DNA of 64,000 nucleotides from Microbacterium aurantiacum (GCF_002872075.1 NZ_PGGU01000016.1:391561-455560), one strand, 5' to 3'. Shown: positions 26,116 through 34,765, numbered from the stretch's first letter. A program made the numbers and translations. The notes: generated from the letters alone by a model not told the origin.

Positions 26116-26702
26116 GCCCCGAGAACCGGCGCAGCGTTCTGCACGGCATCCGCGCGCAGCTCCCCTTCCTTGCGTGGCTGGTCGTGCTCTGGATGCTGCT
26201 GTGGGCGCAGTTCACCGTGCTCTCCTTCGTCACCGGGCTCGCAGTGGCGGTATTCGTCACGCGCGTCTTCCGGCTGCCGACGGTCGAGCTCTCCGGGCGG
26301 ATCAACCTCTGGTACGCCGCTCTGTTCGTCGCGCAGTTCCTCTTCGCCATCGTGCAGGGGGCGCTCAGCGTCACAGTGCAGGTGTTCGACTTCCGCCGGC
26401 AGCCGGGGGCTGCCATCATCGCCGTGCCGCTGCGCTACGCCGATGACCTGGTGATGACGCACGTCGCAGTCGTCTCGTCGTTGATCCCCGGGTCTCTCGT
26501 GGTCGAGGCCGATCGCGATCGCCGCGTGCTGTATCTGCACGTGATCGGTGTCCGCAGCCGCGACGACGTGGAGAAGCAGCGTGCCGGCGTGCTGCGCTGG
26601 GAGCGTCGGATCGTCCGCGCCCTCGGAGACCCCGCCCAGTACCGCGCGCTCAGGGCCGACGAGCGCGCTTCGACGGCCTCAGGAAGCGGAGGTGCCCGAT
26701 GA
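26112..26702 (+). CDS. mrpE: Na+/H+ antiporter subunit E (MrpE)
   Basis: A 196-residue subunit with two to three N-terminal membrane helices and a cytoplasmic C-terminal domain (TPGSLVVEADRDRRVLYLHVI-type segment, present here as IPGSLVVEADRDRRVLYLHVI in shortened form). The ATG overlaps the MrpD stop. It is required for complex assembly or full activity in characterised Mrp systems. Confidence 0.93.
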   Translation: MSPENRRSVLHGIRAQLPFLAWLVVLWMLLWAQFTVLSFVTGLAVAVFVTRVFRLPTVELSGRINLWYAALFVAQFLFAIVQGALSVTVQVFDFRRQPGAAIIAVPLRYADDLVMTHVAVVSSLIPGSLVVEADRDRRVLYLHVIGVRSRDDVEKQRAGVLRWERRIVRALGDPAQYRALRADERASTASGSGGAR

Positions 26703-26968
26703 ACGTCCTGATGACAGCGATCATGGTCGTGTTCGGATTGGCGGCGATCCTGACCGTGATCCGGATCGTGCGCGGCCCGTCGATCCTCGACCGGGCCGTC
26801 GCATCCGATGTGCTGCTCACCGAGGTGATGTGCGTGCTCGGCGCCGAGATGGCGATCAACGGTCACACGCGCTCCATCCCCGTGCTGCTCACGATCGCCG
26901 CCGTCGGCGTCTTCGGCTCGATCGCCGTCGCCCGGTTCGTGGCGAGAAGGGACAACACGACCTCATGA
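26699..26968 (+). CDS. mrpF: Na+/H+ antiporter subunit F (MrpF)
   Basis: An 89-residue subunit with three membrane helices, the usual size. The conserved IRIVRGPSILDRAVASD loop follows the first helix. It is coupled to mrpE and mrpG by ATGA overlaps. Confidence 0.93.
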   Translation: MNVLMTAIMVVFGLAAILTVIRIVRGPSILDRAVASDVLLTEVMCVLGAEMAINGHTRSIPVLLTIAAVGVFGSIAVARFVARRDNTTS

Positions 26969-27354
26969 ACGTCTTCGGTCTCGTGATCCCCGACGCTGTG
27001 ATCGACGTCACGGTGCTCGTCCTCATCCTCATCGGAGCCCTGCTCTGCCTCTCCGCCGCCGTGGGGCTGCTGCACTTCCGCGATGTGCCGTCGCGGCTGC
27101 ACGCCGCCACGAAGCCGCAGGTGCTCGGACTCGTGCTGATCTGCGCGGCGGTGGCGTTGTCGCAGCGCAGCATCGGCGGGATCCTGATCGGTGTCGTGCT
27201 CGTCGCGCCGATCGTGCTCATGCAGTTCGCGACCGCCCCGCTCTCCGCCCACATGGTCGGCCGCCAGGCCTACCGCAACGGGACCACGGGGCAGCGTGAC
27301 CTCGTCGTCGACGAACTCGCCGAGTCGAAGCAGACCCCGCCCGGCGCCGGGTAG
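26965..27354 (+). CDS. mrpG: Na+/H+ antiporter subunit G (MrpG)
   Basis: A 129-residue subunit with three membrane helices and the family signature GLLHFRDVPSRLHAATKPQ between helices one and two. It is the last gene of the Mrp operon; its ATG overlaps the MrpF stop. No terminator follows; 44 bases downstream the first inverted-repeat element of the nuclease locus begins. Confidence 0.93.
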   Translation: MNVFGLVIPDAVIDVTVLVLILIGALLCLSAAVGLLHFRDVPSRLHAATKPQVLGLVLICAAVALSQRSIGGILIGVVLVAPIVLMQFATAPLSAHMVGRQAYRNGTTGQRDLVVDELAESKQTPPGAG

Positions 27355-27398
27355 GTCAGGGGCGGGGCGATCCTGGCGTCCGGACCCATCCGTCTGGG

Positions 27399-27481
27399 CT
27401 CCACAACTCCGGAGATCGCCCCCTGATCCTGCGCAGATCGGCGAATCGACCCTATTCCGGGCCGGATCTCCGGAGTTCTGG
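27399..27481. repeat. Inverted-repeat element, upstream copy
   Basis: The left end CTCCACAACTCCGGAGATC (27399-27417) and the right end GATCTCCGGAGTTCTGG (27465-27481) are inverted repeats (16 of 17 bases over the shared part), each containing the palindrome CTCCGGAG. The 83-base unit resembles the 85-base unit at 28464-28548. Both have CCTGA shortly after the left end. The two units bracket the nuclease-fold gene. It could be a REP/MITE-like element or a regulatory hairpin. Confidence 0.78.
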
Positions 27482-27555
27482 CGGTGGCGACTTCTCCTGC
27501 ACAATCATGCCAACTCAGAAATCCGTCCTCATCACGCCGGACGCCGCCTGACGTG

Positions 27556-27578
27556 CGGAGATCGCGGACATCCTGACG
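27556..27578. repeat. Partial repeat matching the downstream element
   Basis: The stretch containing CGGAGATCGCGGACATCC just upstream of the nuclease gene matches the reverse complement of 28517-28538 (CGGAGAATCGCGGACATC) with one-base gaps. It ends 2 bases before the ATG, so the repeat contributes the immediate upstream region of the gene, including a CATCCT that sits 6 bases before the start codon. Confidence 0.55.
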
Positions 27579-27580
27579 GG

Positions 27581-28492
27581 ATGGTCGGTACGAAGAACAC
27601 GGACAAGACTGTGGCCGAGGCGCTCGCGGAGATCCGTGCGGCGATGGTGTTCCGCCGGGAGCAGTTGACTCGGGGCGGCATGTCGACGCACGCGATCACG
27701 GCGGCTGTTCGCCAAGGACGGCTCCTCCGCGTGCGTCGTGGCGTCTATGCACTCCCTGACACGAAGCCGGAGATCATCAGCGCCGTCCGGGTGGGCGGAC
27801 GGCTGACATGCCTGACGCTGTTGAGCCTGATCGGAGTCTTCGTGCTCTCGAACCCGGCCCTTCATGTTCACGTCGCGCCCCATCTTTCGCGCAGTCGCAG
27901 GAGGCGTCCGGACGGTGCAGTTCTTCACTGGGTCGCATCCTGTGCTGATGAGGCGCCGCTGCACGTGGTCTCGCTGCACGACGCCGTGCGTCAATCGATA
28001 CGATGCCAGCCTCCGCGAGCATCGATCGCCACTCTGGACAGCCTGCTCCACCACAGGTTGATCACGATGCAGCAACTCGCGGCGATCATCGCCGAACTGC
28101 CGGTGCGATTCGCGACGTTGTTGGATCTGGTCGACGCCTCGGCGGAGTCGGGTCCGGAGACGTTCATGCGTCTCATCCTGCGCTCGCTGGGGCTTCGGTT
28201 CGAGACGCAGGTCGAGATACCCGGCGTGGGCCGTGTCGACTTCGTCGTGGAGGGCTGGCTCATCGTCGAATGCGACAGCAAGGCTCACCACGAAGGGTGG
28301 GAGAAGCAGGTGACCGATCGTCGGCGAGATCTAGCAGCAGCCCGACTGGGCTACATCACGATCAGGCCCATTGCGGCGGACCTTCTGGGTGACTCCGCCT
28401 CGGTTCGCGCCGCGGTTGGTGAGGTCATTGCCACGCTCGGACCCATCTTCAACTCGAAACGCGCTCCACAACTCCGGAGATCCGTCGCCTGA
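27581..28492 (+). CDS. AbiEi-like winged-helix / DUF559 nuclease-fold protein
   Basis: A 303-residue protein. Residues 20-60 (FRREQLTRGGMSTHAITAAV... LRRVRRGVYAL-like) match the winged-helix domain of AbiEi-family type IV antitoxins. The C-terminal part (about 190-290) is a DUF559/Vsr-like PD-(D/E)XK fold with E193, D220 (VGRVDFVV), E230 and K234 (VECDSKAHH). Such fusions are common in actinobacteria but functionally uncharacterised; nuclease activity is inferred. No AbiEii toxin gene is adjacent. Inverted-repeat elements lie on both sides, and the last nine codons and the stop lie inside the downstream element. No Shine-Dalgarno sequence is visible, so translation may be leaderless. Confidence 0.8.
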   Translation: MVGTKNTDKTVAEALAEIRAAMVFRREQLTRGGMSTHAITAAVRQGRLLRVRRGVYALPDTKPEIISAVRVGGRLTCLTLLSLIGVFVLSNPALHVHVAPHLSRSRRRRPDGAVLHWVASCADEAPLHVVSLHDAVRQSIRCQPPRASIATLDSLLHHRLITMQQLAAIIAELPVRFATLLDLVDASAESGPETFMRLILRSLGLRFETQVEIPGVGRVDFVVEGWLIVECDSKAHHEGWEKQVTDRRRDLAAARLGYITIRPIAADLLGDSASVRAAVGEVIATLGPIFNSKRAPQLRRSVA

Positions 28493-28548
28493 GGCCAGAA
28501 TTCGGAACTGCGTGGGTCAGATGTCCGCGATTCTCCGGAGTTGTGGAG
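28464..28548. repeat. Inverted-repeat element, downstream copy
   Basis: The left end CTCCACAACTCCGGAGATC (28464-28482) is identical over 19 bases to the left end of the upstream element. The right end TCTCCGGAGTTGTGGAG (28532-28548) is a perfect 17-base reverse complement of it. The left end lies within the coding sequence and encodes the final residues of the nuclease-fold protein; the stop codon falls in the spacer. Confidence 0.82.
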
Positions 28549-28582
28549 GCCGCGCAGCCGAGAGAGGGAGGCCGGCCGCCCG

Positions 28583-29350
28583 TCAGATCCGGTCGGCGAA
28601 GCGCCGGATGTACTCGGCAGCGCCTCCGGAGTCGCTGATCAGCGTGCTGTGCCCGTGCCCGTCGATCTCACGCAGCTCCGCGTCCGAGATCGCTGCGACG
28701 ATGTCGCGACACCACGTGATCGGCGCGAGGGGATCGGTTTCGCCGCGCAGCACCAGTGTCGGATGCGTAATGCGCTGGTAGGCGCGCTTGGCATCGTGGA
28801 CGACTGTCGCGCGGATCTTCCTGATCAGATGCGGGCCGCCGCGGAGGTACTCTCGGGCGCCCCGCCAGAGCACGATCGGCCGCTCGCCGATCAGGTCCCA
28901 CAACAGGTAGGAGGCCTGAGCGCGGATGCTGCGGGCGGCACTGTTCACGGTGGGCCCGGCGAGCACGACGCCTGCGACGACCTCGGGATGCCGGTTCGCC
29001 AGTTCAGCCGCGATCTGACTGCCCATCGAATGGCCGATCACGATCACCGGCCCCTCACCGGCATCGCGGAGATAGGCGGCGACGAGGTCGGCGTGACGTT
29101 CCATGGTGAGAGTGCGAGCGGGCTCCGGCGCCTCGCCGAAACCGGGAAGATCGAAGGCGATCACGCGTCCGTGACCGTCGAGGCGCCGCACGATGTCGAG
29201 GTACACGCTGCGCCCCATGCCGATGCCGTGCAGCAGGATGAACGTGCGCTCACCTTCGCCGAAGGTCTCGGCGATCAGCGTCGCGCCGCCGTGCTCGAAT
29301 TCGACGACGGAAGCGGGTGCGTCCTGAGGCGCGAGCAGGCGTTGCGGCAT
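28583..29350 (-). CDS. Alpha/beta hydrolase
   Basis: A 255-residue cytoplasmic hydrolase of the alpha/beta fold. The oxyanion segment is LLHGIGMG, the nucleophile is S108 in GHSMGS, the acid is the Asp in RGETDPL and the base is the His in GHGHSTL. This core fits esterases, C-C hydrolases and haloperoxidase-like enzymes; the substrate is unknown. It appears monocistronic and is divergent from an MFS gene. Confidence 0.87.
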   Translation of the reverse strand: MPQRLLAPQDAPASVVEFEHGGATLIAETFGEGERTFILLHGIGMGRSVYLDIVRRLDGHGRVIAFDLPGFGEAPEPARTLTMERHADLVAAYLRDAGEGPVIVIGHSMGSQIAAELANRHPEVVAGVVLAGPTVNSAARSIRAQASYLLWDLIGERPIVLWRGAREYLRGGPHLIRKIRATVVHDAKRAYQRITHPTLVLRGETDPLAPITWCRDIVAAISDAELREIDGHGHSTLISDSGGAAEYIRRFADRI

Positions 29351-29397
29351 CCGACCACGCTATCCGACGTGGTGAGCCGCGCGTGCGAGGATGAAGG

Positions 29398-30753
29398 GTG
29401 CATTCTTCAGAACCCGCGACCGACGAGATCCCGGTGGTGGTGTCGAAGAAGGGGCTGTTCGCCCGGATCGCCGATGACCTGAGCGATCCCGTGCTCCGGG
29501 CGCTGGTGTCGGCGACCGCCGTCTCGCGGATCGGCCGGGGTGTCTTCCTCGCCGTCACCGTGCTGTTCTTCACCCAGATCATCGGGCTCTCCGGCGGCGA
29601 AGCAGCTGTGGTGCTCGCGGCATCGAGCGGATGCGGCGTCGTGGCCTCGTTCCTCGGCGGCTGGCTCGCCGACCGCTGGAGCGCACGCCGGATGACGTTC
29701 GGCTTCGAGGTGCTGGCCGGACTGATGCTGGCCGCGTACGCGTTCGCCGGCGACTTCGTCTCGGCCCTCGTGCTCGCCAGTCTCTCTGGCTTCTTCGACT
29801 CGATGGCGTACTCGGCGCGCGCCGCCATCATCGCGCGGGGATTCGCATCCGAGCGCCGGGTGCACGCCCGAGCCGTGCTGCGCACCGTCACCAACGTCTC
29901 CATCGCGATCGGCTCGGGCTTCGCGGCGATAGCCCTCGCCCTCGGCACCGCCGAGGCGTACCGCGTCGTCATCGCCGCAGCCGGGCTGCTGTGCGCATTC
30001 GGGTCGCTGCCGCTGTTGCGGCTGACCGCCGCGGTCGACGCGCCCTCGCGAGCCCGCATCGCGCCGTTGCTCACCGAGACCGGCTCGATCGACGTCGAGG
30101 CCGCGACTTCGGTCGCATCGGAACGCAGCGACTGGCGCCGTCGCTCGCCGTGGCGCGATCGGCGGTACCTGCTCATGTGCATCCTGTCGGCGATCTTCGG
30201 GATGCAGTTCGGCGTCGCAGAACTCGGCGTGCCGCTGTGGATCACGCAGAGCACCACGGCGCCCGAGGTGCTCGTCTCGGTGATCCTGATCGTGAACACG
30301 ACGCTGGTCGTGATCTTCCAAGTGCCTGCCTCGCGCGGCACGCATGACCTGCGAGTGGCGGGCCGGGTCACGCTGATCGCGGGGTGGCTGATGCTGGTCG
30401 CCTGCGTCGTCTACGCGCTCGCCGCGGGGTTGCCGACCTGGTTCGCGATCGCCGTGATCCTCGCCGCCGCCATCGCCCACACCTTCGCCGAGATCCTGTC
30501 GCAGGCCGGGGCGTGGGGGCTGAGCTTCGAGCTCGCCGACCCGGTGCGCGCCGGCGCCTACCAGGGCGTCTTCGGCATGGGATTCTCTCTCGGTGCGCTG
30601 GCGGCTCCGATCGTCGTGAACGCCACTGCGATCAGCCTGGGCCTGGTGGGCTGGGTCATCCTCGGCGGAGTCTTCCTCGCCGCCGCCGCCGGCATCTGGC
30701 TCATCGCGCGAAGGGCAGCAGCGGCATCCGTCGTCGCATCCACGACCCCATAG
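29398..30753 (+). CDS. MFS transporter
   Basis: A 451-residue major facilitator with 12 predicted helices and the motif-A loop GGWLADRWSARRMTF after helix 2. A central cytoplasmic loop (about 215-255) is longer than average. It resembles multidrug-type MFS proteins, but the substrate is unknown. It starts with GTG; GAGG lies 7 bases upstream. The gene is divergent from the alpha/beta hydrolase and 128 bases upstream of the xylanase, which has its own promoter region. Confidence 0.85.
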   Translation: MHSSEPATDEIPVVVSKKGLFARIADDLSDPVLRALVSATAVSRIGRGVFLAVTVLFFTQIIGLSGGEAAVVLAASSGCGVVASFLGGWLADRWSARRMTFGFEVLAGLMLAAYAFAGDFVSALVLASLSGFFDSMAYSARAAIIARGFASERRVHARAVLRTVTNVSIAIGSGFAAIALALGTAEAYRVVIAAAGLLCAFGSLPLLRLTAAVDAPSRARIAPLLTETGSIDVEAATSVASERSDWRRRSPWRDRRYLLMCILSAIFGMQFGVAELGVPLWITQSTTAPEVLVSVILIVNTTLVVIFQVPASRGTHDLRVAGRVTLIAGWLMLVACVVYALAAGLPTWFAIAVILAAAIAHTFAEILSQAGAWGLSFELADPVRAGAYQGVFGMGFSLGALAAPIVVNATAISLGLVGWVILGGVFLAAAAGIWLIARRAAAASVVASTTP

Positions 30754-30768
30754 CCTTCGCTGCATCCG

Positions 30769-30784
30769 CGAGTTTCGAAACTCG
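30769..30784. promoter_or_regulatory. Perfect 16-base palindrome upstream of the xylanase
   Basis: CGAGTTTCGAAACTCG is a perfect palindrome with a central CG (GTTTCGAAAC core), the form expected of a LacI-family operator. It lies about 100 bases before the xylanase start. GAAA/TTTC-rich palindromes are common upstream of plant-polysaccharide genes in actinobacteria. Confidence 0.68.
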
Positions 30785-30813
30785 TTCATCTCCGCGGCGC
30801 ATCCGACTACGTT

Positions 30814-30829
30814 TTGTTGAAATCAACAA
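30814..30829. promoter_or_regulatory. Inverted repeat TTGTTGA-AA-TCAACAA
   Basis: Two perfect 7-base arms flank AA. The site overlaps the likely xylanase promoter region, with TATACG immediately downstream. It is probably a second operator. Confidence 0.55.
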
Positions 30830-30881
30830 CATATACGCGGCCCAGCCGCGATATGACGACGACGATGTCAGGAGATCTCCC

Positions 30882-32045
30882 ATGCGCCGATCGATGCGAT
30901 CGCTTCTGGTGGCCGCGGCCACCGCCTCCCTGGTGCTGCCGCTGTGCGGCGTCACCGCCGCCAGCGCGGCTCCTCCCGGGTTCAGCAACGCCGACAAGTC
31001 AGCCCTGCGCAATCAGGCCCCGATCGACCTCGCGATCGGCAGCGCCGTGTGGGGAAAGCAGCAGCTCGTGGGGTACGACCCGGCGGATCCGACCGAGTAC
31101 CAGCAGGTCCTGGGCGCCCAGTTCTCGTCGCTGACGCCGGAGAACGACATGAAGTGGGATGCGCTCCGACCCGCTCCCGACGTCTATGACTTCGCATCGG
31201 CCGACGCACTCGTCGCCTACGCGCAGGCGAATCACCAGCAGGTGCGCGGCCACACGCTGCTCTGGCACAGTCAGAACCCGGCGTGGGTGACCGAGGCGAG
31301 CACGACGTGGACCTGCGACGAGGCGCGCACTGTGCTCGAAGACCACATCCGCACCGTGGTCGGGCATTTCAAGGGCCAGATCTACGAGTGGGATGTCGCC
31401 AACGAGATCTTCCAGGACACCTGGGACAACGGCGGCGTGCGGCTGCGCACCGAGGCGAACCCGTTCCTCAAGGCCTGCTCCGACGATCCGGTCGGGCTCC
31501 TCGTCGACGCGTTCCGATGGGCGCATGAGGCCGACCCCGACGCGGTGCTGTTCCTCAACGATTACAACGCCGAGGGCGTCAACGAGAAGACCGACGCGTA
31601 TTACGCACTCGCGCAGGAGATGCTCGTCGCCGGAGCACCGCTCGGCGGGTTCGGCGCCCAGGGGCACCTCAGCCTGCAGTACGGCTTCGACACTTCCATG
31701 CAGGAGAACTTCGAGCGGTTCGCCGCATTGGGGCTCCAGGTCGCCGTGACCGAGGCCGACGTGCGCATCCCGCTGCTCGCGGGGGAGACCGGCCCGACCC
31801 CTGAGCAGGTCGCCACGCAGGCCGAGCGCTATGACGGGATGCTCCAGGCGTGCCTGAACGTGAAGGCGTGCTCGTCGTTCACCGTGTGGGGATTCCCGGA
31901 CGCGAACTCCTGGGTTCCCGACGTGTTCCCCGGCGAGGGCTGGGCGACGATCCTCGAGGACGACTACTCGCCGAAGCCCGCCTTCGACGTGATGCTCCGC
32001 TCGTTGCGCGACGCGACTCCGGGAACATCTCCTCGCAAGGGCTGA
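30882..32045 (+). CDS. Secreted endo-1,4-beta-xylanase, GH10
   Basis: A 387-residue secreted enzyme. The signal peptide (RRSMR followed by a hydrophobic stretch) ends near ASA at 28-30. The remainder is a single GH10 TIM barrel that cuts internal beta-1,4-xylosidic bonds by a retaining mechanism. The acid/base is E175 (WDVANE) and the nucleophile is E291 (VTEADV). There is no carbohydrate-binding module. AGGAG 7 bases upstream fixes the start. It is a lone gene with two palindromes in its promoter region. No other xylan gene is near, so regulation is probably in trans. Confidence 0.95.
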   Translation: MRRSMRSLLVAAATASLVLPLCGVTAASAAPPGFSNADKSALRNQAPIDLAIGSAVWGKQQLVGYDPADPTEYQQVLGAQFSSLTPENDMKWDALRPAPDVYDFASADALVAYAQANHQQVRGHTLLWHSQNPAWVTEASTTWTCDEARTVLEDHIRTVVGHFKGQIYEWDVANEIFQDTWDNGGVRLRTEANPFLKACSDDPVGLLVDAFRWAHEADPDAVLFLNDYNAEGVNEKTDAYYALAQEMLVAGAPLGGFGAQGHLSLQYGFDTSMQENFERFAALGLQVAVTEADVRIPLLAGETGPTPEQVATQAERYDGMLQACLNVKACSSFTVWGFPDANSWVPDVFPGEGWATILEDDYSPKPAFDVMLRSLRDATPGTSPRKG

Positions 32046-32069
32046 CGGCGCCAGAGCTGAACCTGCAGA

Positions 32070-32099
32070 GGCGGGCGGTGCCGCACGGTGCCGCCCGCC
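32070..32099. terminator. GC-rich hairpin between convergent genes
   Basis: GGCGGGCGG (32070-32078) pairs perfectly with CCGCCCGCC (32091-32099) around a 12-base loop. It lies between the xylanase and penicillin-acylase-family stops and could serve both directions, though no T tract follows. Confidence 0.6.
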
Positions 32100-32131
32100 A
32101 TCCGGTCGGCGAGATCCATGGGCGTGCGGAC

Positions 32132-34765
32132 TCAGCCGGCCGGAGTCAGCACCAGCTTGTCGACCGTCGTCCTGTCCACGGCCTTGGCGCTGAACGCCCA
32201 TCGATTCTGGATGCCCGCCGCCCAGTCCGTCGTCTGATCGGTGTAGTTCGCGTGGAACGCGTGCCCGGATGCGCCGGTGAAGTGGTTCCAGGTGGAGGCG
32301 TCGAAGTCGGACAGATCGACCACCATCCGCATCGACGGCACCGTGGTCGTGGCGTAGGAGGTGCCCAGCTCCCAGCCGGTCGCGTTCACGACGGAGGACC
32401 CGCCGCTCACCGGGTAGGGGCCCCGGTTGAAAAGCGCCTCGATCGGTGCGATACCGGAGGATCCGAGCGTGTCACTCGTGAGGGTGATCGCGTGCAGATC
32501 GCCCCAGTTCCATCTCGTCACGACATCGCCCTGCAGCGCGACGAGCTCGTCGTACGCCTCCTCGGCGGAGAGCGCGAGCATCTCCTCCATGCCGTCGACG
32601 TCGATCGTCTCGTTGGTCCAGAGCGGGTCCGACGGGTCGTCGAGCAGCGCGGCGAGCACGGTGGACATGCGGCCCTGGTCACCGAGGGGCAACGGATGCT
32701 CCCGCTCGGCGAACAGGTTCTGCGCGAGGTTCGACCACAGCACGTTGGCGTACGCGGCGGCAGCCGAGGATGCCGCGTTCTGGGCGTCCCAGGTGCTCAG
32801 CAGCTCGACGGCCGAGGCGGGACCCGCTCCCTCGACGTCGACGTCGGTCATCGCGATGGCCAGCTGCTTGCCGACCCACATCTCGCTGTCCATCTGGATG
32901 TCGCGCATGTCCTGGGCGGTGAGAGGGGCGGCTGCGGCCCGCCGCTCGATCAGATGCGCGATCCGTGCCGCCCGGTATCCGTAGTCCCAGTCGCGGGAGA
33001 GGAAGTACTCGTAGTCGTCGGTCACGATCGCGTTGTTGGCCGTGACGATGTATCCCGAACCGGGGTTGTACGACACCGGCAGCTCTTCGAAGGGGATGAA
33101 CCCCGTCCAGTCGTAGCTGCTGTCCCAGCCCGGCTGCGGCATCCATCCGTCTCCCGCCCCGCGGATCGGGAGGCGACCCGGCGTCTGATAGCCGATGTTC
33201 CCCTCGGTGTCGGCGTAGATCAGGTTCTGGGCGGGCACGTCGAACAGCGATGCCGCCCGGCGGAAGTCCTCGAAGTCCTGTGCGGTGGAGAGGGCGAACA
33301 CGGCGGTCGATGCGGTGCCGGGGTCGAGCGCCGTCCAACGCAGGCTCACCGCGTACTCCGCCTCGTCCCCGCCCGCCGGGGGAGTCGCTCCCGGAGCACC
33401 GAGAGCGGGTGCCGGGTCGTCGGCGAGCGCGGTGAAGTCGTCGGCGAGGCCCGAGATGATCGGTCCGTGCACGGTGGAGCGGATGGTGAGTTCGATGTCG
33501 TCGCCGCCGGCGACCTTGATCGTCTCGGTCCGTTCTTCGAGCGGGACCAGCGCGCCGTCGCGCCAGTACTGGTCGCCCTCGATCCGCTCGATGTAGAGGT
33601 CGGTGACGTCGGTGGTGAGATTGGTGAAGCCCCAGGCGATCTTGGCATTGTGGCCGATCACGATGCCGGGGAGGCCGGAGAACGAGAACCCGCCGGCATC
33701 GAACGGGCAGGCCTCACTGACTTCGGAGCACTTGAGCTGCACCTGGTACCAGACCGATGGCAGAGATGCGCCCAGGTGCGGATCGTTCGCGAGCAGCGGC
33801 ATGCCGCTTTCGGTCAGGGACCCGGCGACGACCCACGAGTTGGAGCCGATGCCCTCACCGACATCGCCGACCAGCACGCTCGCCGCCTCGATGACGCCCG
33901 AGGTCTCCTGCCATTCGACCGTCGTGGACGCCTGCTGGAGTTCGTCGTCACCCGACGGCGTCGCGGGTGCGTAGGCAGCCTCTGCGCCGGTGTCGAGGGC
34001 GGGCACGGTGCTGATCTTCGGCACGATGACCGGGTTATCGCCGAACGGGTACGCCGGGTAGAGCTGCTCGAGGGTCGACGGCACGGTGCCCTCGTCGAGG
34101 GTCGCCGCGAGGAGAGCGCGCTCGGTCTCGTCCTCGACGTTGCCGCGGAGGTCCCAGGCCATCGCCTTGAGCCAGGCGACGGAATCGGCCGGCTCCCATG
34201 GCTCGGGAGAGTAGTCCGGGTTCTGCATGCCGATGACGGCATACTCCAGGGAGAGCTCCGCTCCGGAGCGCGAGTCGAGGTAGGCGTTGACGCCCGCGGC
34301 GTAGGCCTCGTAGTAGCCGAGGGTCGTGTCATCCATGGCCTCGACCTCCTGCTCTGCGACGTCGCGCCAGCCCAGAGTCCGCAGGAAGGCATCCGTCCCC
34401 GCCTGCGATTCGCCGAACATCTCGGCGACGCGCCCGCTGGTCACGTGGCGGCGGAAGTCCATCTCGAAGAAGCGATCCTGCGCGTGCACGAATCCCTGGG
34501 CGTAGAAGAGGTCGTCGGTGGAGTCGGCGGTGATCGTGGGCACGCCGCGTTCGTCGCGCTGCACGGTGACCTCGACCTTCAGGCCCTCGAGCGCCACCTC
34601 GCCCGCGGTCTGCGGGAACGATCGCTGGATGGTCCAGGTGACGAAGAACGCGGCAGCCACGGCGAGCACGATGACGGCTGCGACCACGAGGAACGCGATG
34701 CGGCCGATGCGCACCCCGAGCGGTGGCTTCGAGGGTGCAGTGGTCGCCTGCGAATCAGTCGTCAT
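32132..34765 (-). CDS. Penicillin acylase family protein (N-terminal nucleophile hydrolase)
   Basis: An 877-residue membrane-anchored or exported hydrolase. One N-terminal helix (about 20-45) precedes an extracytoplasmic precursor. Autoproteolysis is expected before S308 (GIG/SNSWVVAG), which would expose the N-terminal serine nucleophile and separate an alpha chain from a beta chain. Members hydrolyse amide bonds of penicillins, glutaryl-cephalosporins or acyl-homoserine lactones, so quorum quenching or side-chain removal is possible, but the substrate is not determined by sequence. It appears monocistronic. Confidence 0.9.
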   Translation of the reverse strand: MTTDSQATTAPSKPPLGVRIGRIAFLVVAAVIVLAVAAAFFVTWTIQRSFPQTAGEVALEGLKVEVTVQRDERGVPTITADSTDDLFYAQGFVHAQDRFFEMDFRRHVTSGRVAEMFGESQAGTDAFLRTLGWRDVAEQEVEAMDDTTLGYYEAYAAGVNAYLDSRSGAELSLEYAVIGMQNPDYSPEPWEPADSVAWLKAMAWDLRGNVEDETERALLAATLDEGTVPSTLEQLYPAYPFGDNPVIVPKISTVPALDTGAEAAYAPATPSGDDELQQASTTVEWQETSGVIEAASVLVGDVGEGIGSNSWVVAGSLTESGMPLLANDPHLGASLPSVWYQVQLKCSEVSEACPFDAGGFSFSGLPGIVIGHNAKIAWGFTNLTTDVTDLYIERIEGDQYWRDGALVPLEERTETIKVAGGDDIELTIRSTVHGPIISGLADDFTALADDPAPALGAPGATPPAGGDEAEYAVSLRWTALDPGTASTAVFALSTAQDFEDFRRAASLFDVPAQNLIYADTEGNIGYQTPGRLPIRGAGDGWMPQPGWDSSYDWTGFIPFEELPVSYNPGSGYIVTANNAIVTDDYEYFLSRDWDYGYRAARIAHLIERRAAAAPLTAQDMRDIQMDSEMWVGKQLAIAMTDVDVEGAGPASAVELLSTWDAQNAASSAAAAYANVLWSNLAQNLFAEREHPLPLGDQGRMSTVLAALLDDPSDPLWTNETIDVDGMEEMLALSAEEAYDELVALQGDVVTRWNWGDLHAITLTSDTLGSSGIAPIEALFNRGPYPVSGGSSVVNATGWELGTSYATTTVPSMRMVVDLSDFDASTWNHFTGASGHAFHANYTDQTTDWAAGIQNRWAFSAKAVDRTTVDKLVLTPAG

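Noticed and set aside
27401..27481. The upstream repeat as a simple terminator for the Mrp operon
   Set aside because: The arms are separated by 47 bases, no T tract follows, and the same unit recurs beyond the next gene, so a repeat element explains it better. A terminator side role is still possible.
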